41,630 bases of DNA from Anaerolineae bacterium (GTDB lineage: Bacteria > Chloroflexota > Anaerolineae > Aggregatilineales > Phototrophicaceae). Under the pieces are notes generated by a model that saw only the letters and a list, made by a program, of their open reading frames with translations, ran no database searches and was not told the origin of the DNA. The stretch is taken from NCBI GenBank assembly GCA_025454495.1, contig JALOOI010000008.1:1-41630 (forward strand), given 5' to 3'. The position numbers and the translations under genes were made by a program. Positions 33,930 through 40,642 of this stretch are shown here, in pieces. Each line of letters opens with the position of its first letter. Position 1 is the stretch's first letter.

Positions 33930-35855
33930 ATGACGACCCCCGCGCCCGAATCGCCCGTGACCGAACAGGAAGCTCTGGGGGCGCTGCACGTCCTCCACCT
34001 GCTGCAAAACCAGGTGCGTGTGGGGCGGGTGGACCACGACTTTTTACAGAAGCAACTGGATAAGCTGGCCAGGCTGATGCAGCGCATCGAGCAAACCCTG
34101 AAAGCCCGCAAAAGCGCCGGCCGTTTTGAAACGCTCTACAACGTCAGCCGGATGCTGGGTACCTCGCTGGATCGCCAGACCGTGCTGGAGCAGGTGATGG
34201 ATGCGGTCATCCAGCTTACCGGGGCGGAGCGCGGTTTTTTGATGCTGCGCGACGATGACGGCGAACTGCAAATGCGCGTGGCCCGCAATATTGACCAGCA
34301 AACGCTCAGCAGCGACCAATTTCGCTACAGCCGCACCATCGCCAATTACGTCATCGACCGGGGCGAAGCCGTGCTGACCACCAACGCCGTCGAAGACCCG
34401 CGCTTCAGCGGCAACGCCAGCATTGTTTCGCAGTCGCTGCGCAGCATCATGGTTGCGCCGCTGCGGGCCCGCGGCCAGGTGATCGGCATTGCCTATGTGG
34501 AAAATCGCGTGGTGGCCGGGCTGTTCAACCCGGAAGATTTAACCACGCTGGAGACGCTGGCCGCCCAGGCTTCCATCGCCATTGATAACGCGCTGCTGTT
34601 CAGCGTCACCGACCAGGCGCTGGCCCGCCGCCTGGAGGAGCTGAGCCTGCTGCGCCGCATTGACCTGCGGCTGAGCGAAAAGCTCGACCCCGATATGACC
34701 ATTCAATACACGCTGGAAGCCGCCTGCGACCTGACGAAAGCCAGCAGCGGCCACCTGGGGCTGCTCCAGGGCGACCCGCCGCGCGTGGTGAACCAGCATT
34801 ACTACCAGAAGGGCGAGGGCGGCCGCACGCGCCAGGCGGTCTTTCTGGACGATGTGTACCCGCGCGTGTGGGAAGTCATTCACAGCGGCCGGCCCATCAC
34901 CTTTGATACCGGCCTGTACGGGCTGCATACGGTGCTCATCCTGCCCGTGCTGCGCGAGCGCAGCGTGATCGGCGTGCTGGTGCTGCGCCGCGAAGATGGC
35001 AGCCCCTTCAACACCGAGTCCCAGGACCTGGTGGAGCGTGTCATCAGCCGGGCCGCCATCGCCATCGAAAATGCCCGCCTGTACAGCGCTGTTCAGTCCG
35101 CCGATAAGGCCAAGAGCGAATTTGTGGGCATCGTCGCCCATGACCTGAAGGCCCCCATGACCGGCATTCAGGGCTATGCCGACCTGCTGCTGATGAACCC
35201 GGAGAATTTAACCGAGCGCCAGCAGGTCTTCATCCGGCGCATCAGCGATACGGTGAAACGGATGGAGATTCTCGTCAGCGATCTGGCCGACATCAGCCGC
35301 ATCGAAGGCGGGCAGTTTTTCATGGATCAAACGCGGGTGAGGGTGCTGGCCATTGTGGAAGCCACCCGCGATTTTATGATGCCGCAGATGCAGGCCCGCC
35401 AGCATACCTATGTGGAAAAAATCGCGCCCGAACTGCCGGATATGTACGTTGATTACTACCGGCTGATGCAAATTCTCACCAACCTGCTGACCAATGCCTG
35501 CAAATACACGCCGGAAGGCGGCACCATCACCCTGCACGCGGCGCTGGTGGAGCAGCGCATTCGCTTCGAGGTGGAAGATACCGGCATTGGCCTCTCCAAA
35601 AAAGACCTGGCGCTGCTGGGCACCAAATTCTGGCGGGCGGAGGATGATTTTACCCGCAGCCAGCCGGGGACGGGCCTGGGTTTTGCCATCACCTCCGGGC
35701 TGGTGAAGCAGATGGGCAGCAAGATCGACATCAGCAGCGAAGTGCAAAAGGGCAGCAAATTCGGTTTCAGCGTGCCCGTCTATGTGGCGAAGGATGTCAT
35801 TACCCAGGTGCTGCCGGAAGTGCCCGGCGGCGACAGTGGCCCGGCCGCCGGCTGA
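33930..35855 (+). CDS. GAF-GAF sensor histidine kinase
   Basis: 641 residues from the ATG at 33930 (CTGGAGG upstream); the frame is open from 33837 but that part overlaps the endonuclease gene. Residues 1-65 are helical; GAF 1 spans about 66-215 (MLGTSLDRQTVLEQVMDAVIQLTGAERGFL), GAF 2 about 235-385; the HisKA H-box is SEFVGIVAHDLKAPMTGIQGYADLL with H404; the ATPase domain has LTNLLTNACKYTPEGG, DTGIGL and PGTGLGFAITSGLVK. Soluble, no transmembrane segment. GAF domains bind small ligands, but which is unknown. No receiver protein adjacent. Confidence 0.92.
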   Translation: MTTPAPESPVTEQEALGALHVLHLLQNQVRVGRVDHDFLQKQLDKLARLMQRIEQTLKARKSAGRFETLYNVSRMLGTSLDRQTVLEQVMDAVIQLTGAERGFLMLRDDDGELQMRVARNIDQQTLSSDQFRYSRTIANYVIDRGEAVLTTNAVEDPRFSGNASIVSQSLRSIMVAPLRARGQVIGIAYVENRVVAGLFNPEDLTTLETLAAQASIAIDNALLFSVTDQALARRLEELSLLRRIDLRLSEKLDPDMTIQYTLEAACDLTKASSGHLGLLQGDPPRVVNQHYYQKGEGGRTRQAVFLDDVYPRVWEVIHSGRPITFDTGLYGLHTVLILPVLRERSVIGVLVLRREDGSPFNTESQDLVERVISRAAIAIENARLYSAVQSADKAKSEFVGIVAHDLKAPMTGIQGYADLLLMNPENLTERQQVFIRRISDTVKRMEILVSDLADISRIEGGQFFMDQTRVRVLAIVEATRDFMMPQMQARQHTYVEKIAPELPDMYVDYYRLMQILTNLLTNACKYTPEGGTITLHAALVEQRIRFEVEDTGIGLSKKDLALLGTKFWRAEDDFTRSQPGTGLGFAITSGLVKQMGSKIDISSEVQKGSKFGFSVPVYVAKDVITQVLPEVPGGDSGPAAG

Positions 35856-35886
35856 GGCGGCCGCGGCGGCGGCCCAGGAGAGGCGT

Positions 35887-36513
35887 ATGACGACCACCGG
35901 CGTGGCCCTCGTCAGCGGGGCCAATCGTGGGATTGGGCTGGAAGTGTGCCGGCAACTGGCACAGGCGGGCTACACCGTGTTCCTGGGGGCGCGTGACCTG
36001 GCGAAAGGGGCGCAGGCCGCCGCGCAGCTCCACGATCCGCGCATTGTTCCCTGCCAGCTCGACATCACCGACCCGGCCAGCATTGAGCAGGCCCGGGCCC
36101 GCGTGGCGGCGGATTATGGCGTGCTGGATGTGCTGGTGAATAACGCGGCCATCCATTACGACACCTGGCAGCGGGCTGCCACCGCCGATTTGCAGGTGGT
36201 GGAGGAAGCCATGCAGACCAATATTTACGGTGCCTGGCGGCTGACGCAGGCTTTTTTGCCGCTGCTGCGCCACAGCCGGCGCGGGCGCATCGTCAACGTC
36301 AGCAGCGAGGCCGGCTCCCTGGCGGGGATGGGCGGCGGCACCCCGGCCTACAGCCTGAGCAAAGCGGCCTTGAACGCGCTGACGCGAATGCTGGCCGCGG
36401 AACTGCGCCCGCAGCGGATTCTGGTGAATGCGGTGTGCCCCGGCTGGGTGGCGACGGATATGGGTGGCCGCGGGCGCGGCCAGCGTGCTGTGGGCCGTCA
36501 CCCTGCCGGATGA
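35887..36513 (+). CDS. Short-chain dehydrogenase/reductase with frameshifted C-terminus
   Basis: 208 residues as read. Classical SDR motifs: SGANRGIGLEVCRQLA (NADP site, residues about 10-25), NNAA, the catalytic S in IVNVSSEAGS and YSLSK, and VNAVCPGWVATDMGG. After MGG the frame gives an unrelated tail and stops at 36513. The +1 frame from 36464 continues as VAAGAASVLWAVTLPDDGPTGGFFRDGRALPR and stops at 36560-36562, matching the normal end of carbonyl-reductase-type SDRs. A short deletion, perhaps by microhomology at GGTGGC, or a sequencing error, explains this. AGGAG supports the ATG. Confidence 0.8.
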   Translation: MTTTGVALVSGANRGIGLEVCRQLAQAGYTVFLGARDLAKGAQAAAQLHDPRIVPCQLDITDPASIEQARARVAADYGVLDVLVNNAAIHYDTWQRAATADLQVVEEAMQTNIYGAWRLTQAFLPLLRHSRRGRIVNVSSEAGSLAGMGGGTPAYSLSKAALNALTRMLAAELRPQRILVNAVCPGWVATDMGGRGRGQRAVGRHPAG

Positions 36514-36579
36514 TGGCCCCACCGGTGGTTTCTTCCGCGATGGCCGGGCCCTGCCCCGGTGAGTGCCCGCCCGGAACGC

Positions 36580-36606
36580 AAAAACCGGCGCGGGGCCGGT
36601 TTTTTT
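36580..36606. terminator. Bidirectional Rho-independent terminator between SDR and tRNA-Arg
   Basis: AAAAACCGGC (36580-36589) and GCCGGTTTTT (36595-36604) form a stem with a 5-base loop, with T-runs on both strands. It can end the plus-strand SDR transcript and the minus-strand tRNA transcript. Confidence 0.85.
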
Positions 36607-36609
36607 CGC

Positions 36610-36686
36610 TGGCGTACCTGGAGGGATTCGAACCCCCGACCTCTTGCTCCGTAGGCAAATGCTCTAATCCGCTGAGCTACAGGTAC
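36610..36686 (-). tRNA. tRNA-Arg (anticodon ACG)
   Basis: A 77-nt tRNA on the minus strand, running from 36686 down to 36610, CCA encoded. Acceptor stem GTACCTG pairs with CAGGTAC; D-arm GCTC/GAGC; anticodon stem TTTGC/GCAAG with loop CTACGGA (anticodon ACG); five-base variable loop AGGTC; T-arm GGGGG/CCCTC around TTCGAAT. The A34 would be deaminated to inosine by TadA. Confidence 0.95.
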
Positions 36687-36698
36687 GTATTGCCTGTT

Positions 36699-36727
36699 AG
36701 GATAGTCCGGCCGGGGGTAAAAGTCAA
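36699..36727 (-). promoter_or_regulatory. Promoter of tRNA-Arg
   Basis: On the minus strand TTGACT (36727-36722, 5 of 6), 17-base spacer and TATCCT (36704-36699, 4 of 6), a few bases before the mature 5' end at 36686. Confidence 0.65.
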
Positions 36728-36765
36728 GAGTGGTTTGGGCGATTCAGCGGGCACGGCGCGGCGGC

Positions 36766-37542
36766 TTAAACATTGTCCACCGGCAGGCTCTCCCATTCGC
36801 TGGAGAGTTCACACAGCCAGTTGAGGGCAGCACAGCGCTGGTGGGCAATATGGCTCACGCTGACCGCCTGCGCGTGGCTCATGCGGGCATAGGCGCGGCC
36901 AAAGGCGGGGAAATCGCCGTCAATGGGGGCGGGCAGCAGGCCGTTCTCATGGCCTTTTTCGGCCGTCAGGCGGATGATCCCGGCGAAGCTCAACCCCTCC
37001 GGCGGCTTAATCCCCATGCGCTCCAGTTCGGCCGCGCGGGCCCGCCAGTTCCACAGGTCGGCGGTATCGCGCAGGTGTTGCAGCCGGGCCGCCGGACGCA
37101 GGCTGGCCTGCCACACAAAATCAATCGTCGGGGTGAAAATTTCCAGCGGTGTGAGGACATCCGGGGCCTGAAAGGGGGTGTCGAACGCGGGCAGCGTGTC
37201 AATCGCCCGCAGCGCCCACAGGATGACCCCCAGGGATTCGCTGCGCCAGGCGGCCACCGTCAGGTTGCGCTCCGTCCACGAGGGAAAACTTTTGCTCAGC
37301 AGCAGCCGTTCCGCCCGCGATAAATACGGCTCCAGCCGTTCTTCGCGGATCCACTGGTTGAGGCGGTGATGTTCCTGCCAGTGGCGCGAGGTGATGAAGC
37401 GCCGCACGCCGTCCGGGATGTCGCGGTCGCGGTCATACAGAGGTTTGACGGCCGTTTCCAGTCCGCCCCGTGTGAGCAATGCGCCCAGGCACAGCGCACG
37501 ATACGCTGCTGTGTGTGCGTTCTGTATGCCGCTGCTACTCAT
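36766..37542 (-). CDS. DUF4272-like protein
   Basis: 258 residues, cytoplasmic. Matches the DUF4272 pattern: ...NLTVAAWRSESLGVILWALRAIDTLPAFD in the middle, WNWRARAAELERMG, and the end ...HQRCAALNWLCELSSEWESLPVDN, with the usual 'ALNWL...WD/E..P.DT' close. Function of the family is unknown. It lies upstream of tRNA-Arg on the same strand, but the tRNA has its own promoter. A hairpin overlaps its ribosome binding site. Confidence 0.75.
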   Translation of the reverse strand: MSSSGIQNAHTAAYRALCLGALLTRGGLETAVKPLYDRDRDIPDGVRRFITSRHWQEHHRLNQWIREERLEPYLSRAERLLLSKSFPSWTERNLTVAAWRSESLGVILWALRAIDTLPAFDTPFQAPDVLTPLEIFTPTIDFVWQASLRPAARLQHLRDTADLWNWRARAAELERMGIKPPEGLSFAGIIRLTAEKGHENGLLPAPIDGDFPAFGRAYARMSHAQAVSVSHIAHQRCAALNWLCELSSEWESLPVDNV

Positions 37543-37548
37543 AACGAC

Positions 37549-37594
37549 CTCGTGGCTGGCAGTGATTCCCCGGTGCCTAATACTTTGCCACGAG
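37549..37594 (-). promoter_or_regulatory. Inverted repeat at the start of the DUF4272-like gene
   Basis: On the minus strand CTCGTGGC (37594-37587) and GCCACGAG (37556-37549) form a perfect 8-bp inverted repeat enclosing 30 bases, ending 6 bases before the ATG. The GAG of the ribosome binding site GAGG is inside the right arm, so an RNA hairpin would hide it. It could alternatively be an operator, as a TATTAG box lies between the arms. Confidence 0.4.
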
Positions 37595-37669
37595 AAGCGT
37601 CATTTTTGAAGGCTGTGATTGACCGGGGGGCGATCCTGTGCCCCGTCTTGAGCGCCGGCCGGCGGCGGT

Positions 37670-38512
37670 TCAGGCCAGGCGGGGGGCTTCATCCCGCGCC
37701 CGCAGGAAGATGAGCGCCCACAGCACCCCGGCGCTCATGCAGGCCAGCACGGCCAGCGCTTCGGCGCTTTCGCGCAGGGGCAGGCTGCCGCTGAAGGTGC
37801 CCAGGCAGTACAGCAGCAGCCCGCCGCCGGCCAGCATCAGCAGCCCGCTGGCCGGTTTCAGCAGGCCATACAGCCCTTCGCGCAGGTGCAGCGTGCGTTC
37901 CCCCAGGGCCACACAGCCGGCCCCCGCCAGCAGCAGCCCGATGAGCGCCATGCCATTGAGCAAAAATTCGTTCAGGGAGCGGGCCTCGCCCAGGGTGCGG
38001 GTGTAGGCTTCGGCAATGATGGGCTGATGATACAGCAGCCAGCCCACCAGGCGCGGCACGCACATGGCCACAATGCCGGTATGGATGAGCTGTTCATAGC
38101 GCACCAGGTTTGCGCCGTGCGGGCGTTCTGCCAGCAGCACCCGCGCCGCATACACGATGTAAATGAGCGGCAAAAAGAGGGCCGGGTTAAACACCATCAG
38201 CCCGGCCGAGCGGGCATGGAACTGCATCAGCAGCAGGTACAGCGGCGGATACAGCATTCCGGCCACCGCGGCCAGCAAATAGCGCCGCCGGGCCCCGTGT
38301 GCCTGGCGAAAACCGGCCGCGATGGTGGCACTGTCGCCCAGGGCGTGCAGGGCCGCCTGCCCGGCCGCCTCCCGTGACAGCCCCGCCTGCTGCCCGTCGG
38401 CGATAGCAGCGGCATAATGGTCGGTCAGTTCGGCCCGCACCGCGGCGGCCGTCGGGGCATCCAGCCCGCGCACGGCCCGGCGCAGCCAGCGCTCAAAAGC
38501 CGGGTCGCTCAT
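37670..38512 (-). CDS. Membrane protein with HAAS/DUF1700-like N-terminal domain, PadR partner
   Basis: 280 residues from the ATG at 38512, which overlaps the PadR stop (ATGA). Residues 1-75 are the helical prefix often paired with PadR genes: FERWLRRAVRGLDAPTAAAVRAELTDHYAAAIADGQQAGLSREAAGQAALHALGD. Then about six to eight hydrophobic segments follow (YPPLYLLLMQF, LFLPLIYIVYAA, ALIGLLLAGAGCVAL, LAVLACMSAGVLWALIF). Such pairs are common in Firmicutes and Chloroflexota; the membrane protein's role is not known. Confidence 0.75.
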   Translation of the reverse strand: MSDPAFERWLRRAVRGLDAPTAAAVRAELTDHYAAAIADGQQAGLSREAAGQAALHALGDSATIAAGFRQAHGARRRYLLAAVAGMLYPPLYLLLMQFHARSAGLMVFNPALFLPLIYIVYAARVLLAERPHGANLVRYEQLIHTGIVAMCVPRLVGWLLYHQPIIAEAYTRTLGEARSLNEFLLNGMALIGLLLAGAGCVALGERTLHLREGLYGLLKPASGLLMLAGGGLLLYCLGTFSGSLPLRESAEALAVLACMSAGVLWALIFLRARDEAPRLA

Positions 38513-38829
38513 GCGTTTTGCGCTCCCTTCAGCACGGCATTCACCGCCCCGGCGAATTGTTCCCATTCGCCGCGCTCGGCGGCCAGCGCGGCCGCCCCGC
38601 GCTGCGTCAGCCGGTAATAGCGGCGCTCACGGCCGTTTTCCATCTCTTTGAACGATTCGATCAGCCCCTGCTGCTCCAGCGCGTGCAGCGTGGGGTACAG
38701 CGTCCCTTCTTTAAAATCCAGCACCCCGGACGATTGTTCTTTGATGTGCCCGGCGATGCGATACCCATGATTCGCACCCTGCGCCAGGACGTGTAAAATC
38801 AACAGTGGCAAACTGCCTTTCATGTTCAT
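38509..38829 (-). CDS. PadR-family transcriptional regulator
   Basis: 106 residues from the ATG at 38829 (GGAG 8 bases upstream). Classical short PadR: MKGSLPLLILHVLAQGANHGYRIAGHIKEQSSGVLDFKEGTLYPTLHALEQQGLIE with the winged-helix recognition part EGTLYPTL, then ENGRERRYYRLTQRGAAALAAE and a dimerisation helix. Usually represses its own operon and responds to a small ligand. The membrane-protein gene follows with an ATGA overlap, and the operator lies directly upstream. Confidence 0.93.
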   Translation of the reverse strand: MNMKGSLPLLILHVLAQGANHGYRIAGHIKEQSSGVLDFKEGTLYPTLHALEQQGLIESFKEMENGRERRYYRLTQRGAAALAAERGEWEQFAGAVNAVLKGAQNA

Positions 38830-38842
38830 CAGCCCTGCTCCG

Positions 38843-38893
38843 ATGCATATTATTTCTATGCATAGCATACCGTGCAATACTGCGTTATGTCAA
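38843..38893 (-). promoter_or_regulatory. PadR promoter with ATGCATA/TATGCAT operator
   Basis: On the minus strand a perfect -35 TTGACA (38893-38888), 18-base spacer and TATGCT (38869-38864, 4 of 6). Immediately downstream lies an inverted repeat ATGCATA (38843-38849) and TATGCAT (38857-38863) with a 7-base AT-rich spacer, overlapping the expected transcription start. This is the usual PadR operator shape, so autorepression is likely. Confidence 0.75.
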
Positions 38894-38945
38894 GCGGGGT
38901 GGCAGTGTTCTGAGTGATTAGGGTGCAGCAGGTTGGAGGATGGGT

Positions 38946-40586
38946 ATGTGGTGGCAGAAGATGCTGGTGGTGGCGGTGCTGGCGCTGTGCCTGGTGAGGC
39001 CGGGCAGCGCCGGGGACAACGCGGTGCCCGCCTGGCTGGCGGATACGGTGTGGTACGAAATTTTCGTCCGCAGTTTTTACGATAGCGACGGCGATGGCGT
39101 GGGCGACCTGCGCGGGGTGATCGAAAAACTGGATTATTTGAACGATGGCGACCCGGCCACCACCACCGACCTGGGCATCACCGGCATCTGGCTGATGCCC
39201 ATCATGGAAGCGGCCAGCTACCACGGCTACGACGTGACCGATTATTTCGCGGTGGAGCAGGATTACGGCACGAAAGAGGATTTCCTGGCGCTGATGGACG
39301 CGGCCCATGCCCGCGGCATCAAAGTCATTGTGGATATGGTGCTGAATCATACGTCGTCGCAGCATGAATGGTTCGTGCAGTCGCGGGCGGGCAGCCCGGA
39401 ATACGCCGACTGGTACATCTGGTCGCCGAACAACCCCGGTTACAGCGGCCCCTGGGGGCAGCGGGTGTGGTACCCGGCGGCGGAGCGTTTTTACTATGCG
39501 GCCTTCTGGAGCGAAATGCCCGACCTGAACCTGAACAACCCGGCCGTGAATGCGATGGTGGCGCGCATCACGGATTACTGGCTGACGGAGATGCGCGTGG
39601 ATGGCTTCCGGCTGGATGCGGTGAAATACATGATCGAGGATGAGATTAACGGGCGGCGCGTGCTGGAAGATGCGCCGCGCAATCGCCAGTGGCTGGCCGA
39701 CCTGACGCAGTTCGTGCGCGACCGCAACCCGCAGGCGGTGACGGTGGGCGAAATCTGGGATGCGACGCTGGTGGTGAGCCGCTACATGCAGGACAATGCG
39801 GTGGATACCGCCTTCGATTTTGACCTGGCCACCGACCTGGTGAATGCGGCCCGCACCGGCAGCCGGCGCGATGTTGAACGCCAGATCATGAACAGCACGC
39901 GCCAGTTCGGCACGCGCTATGCGCCCTTCACCACCAATCACGATCAAACGCGGCTGATGACGCTGCTGGAAGGCGATACCGGGGCCAACCGGATGGCCGC
40001 CGCCATCCTGCTGACCATCCCCGGCAGCCCGTTTATCTACTACGGCGAGGAGATCGGCCTCACCGGGGCGAAAGAAGCCACCACCGATGAGCCGGTGCGT
40101 ACCCCGATGCTGTGGGATGACCGCGCCGGGCGCGGCTTTAGCACCGCGGCCCCCTGGACGGCCTTTTCGGCCGACGCGGCCGGGGTGAGCGTGGCCGCGC
40201 AAACGGCTGATCCTGATTCGCTGCTGAGCCATTACCGGGCGCTCATCCACCTGCGGAACGCGCACCCGGCGCTGCGCTCGACCGGCATCGCCATGATGGA
40301 TCAATCGTTTCGCTCGGTGATGGCCTATGCCCGCTGGACAGCGGAGGAAACGCTGCTGGTGGTGCTGAACCTGGACGACGAACCCGCCGCCGGGTATCAG
40401 TTACGGCTGGACGCAGGCCCCTTCGCCGGCGCAACCGGGGTGGAGGTGCTGTTCGCGGCGGGGGTGGGCGCGGGCGCGGTGGATGTAGCCCTGCCGGTGA
40501 TTAACGCCGCCGGCGGCTTTGAAGCCTATACCCCGCTGCCGGAACTGCCCGCGTACAGCACCCTGATTCTGCGGCTGACGCGGTAG
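38946..40586 (+). CDS. Secreted alpha-amylase family (GH13) glycosidase
   Basis: 546 residues from the ATG at 38946: GGAGG (38935-38939) lies 6 bases before it but directly abuts the earlier ATG at 38940, so the second ATG is the better start. Signal peptide about 1-23 (MWWQKMLVVAVLALCLVRPGSAG) without a lipobox. GH13 regions: DMVLNHTSS (region I), GFRLDAVKYM with nucleophile D224, VTVGEIW with acid/base E269, and TTNHDQTR with D333. The C-terminal beta-domain (about 455-546) is typical. Hydrolyses alpha-glucans outside the cell. No transporter genes in the window; not further classifiable. Confidence 0.92.
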   Translation: MWWQKMLVVAVLALCLVRPGSAGDNAVPAWLADTVWYEIFVRSFYDSDGDGVGDLRGVIEKLDYLNDGDPATTTDLGITGIWLMPIMEAASYHGYDVTDYFAVEQDYGTKEDFLALMDAAHARGIKVIVDMVLNHTSSQHEWFVQSRAGSPEYADWYIWSPNNPGYSGPWGQRVWYPAAERFYYAAFWSEMPDLNLNNPAVNAMVARITDYWLTEMRVDGFRLDAVKYMIEDEINGRRVLEDAPRNRQWLADLTQFVRDRNPQAVTVGEIWDATLVVSRYMQDNAVDTAFDFDLATDLVNAARTGSRRDVERQIMNSTRQFGTRYAPFTTNHDQTRLMTLLEGDTGANRMAAAILLTIPGSPFIYYGEEIGLTGAKEATTDEPVRTPMLWDDRAGRGFSTAAPWTAFSADAAGVSVAAQTADPDSLLSHYRALIHLRNAHPALRSTGIAMMDQSFRSVMAYARWTAEETLLVVLNLDDEPAAGYQLRLDAGPFAGATGVEVLFAAGVGAGAVDVALPVINAAGGFEAYTPLPELPAYSTLILRLTR

Positions 40587-40602
40587 CGGCCAGGGTGGGG
40601 GT

Positions 40603-40634
40603 GGGGGCCAGGGCTGGGCCCGCCCCCGGCCCCC
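40603..40634. terminator. GC hairpin between convergent amylase and SUMF1-like genes
   Basis: GGGGGCC (40603-40609) can pair with GGCCCCC (40628-40634), or GGGGGC with GCCCCC (40622-40627). No T-run is present; its position between convergent stops suggests a shared transcription end. Confidence 0.4.
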
Positions 40635-40642
40635 CGCCGCTG

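Noticed and set aside
36580-36690. tRNA-Arg as an integration site of a genomic island
   Set aside because: No integrase and no second copy of the tRNA 3' end in the window.
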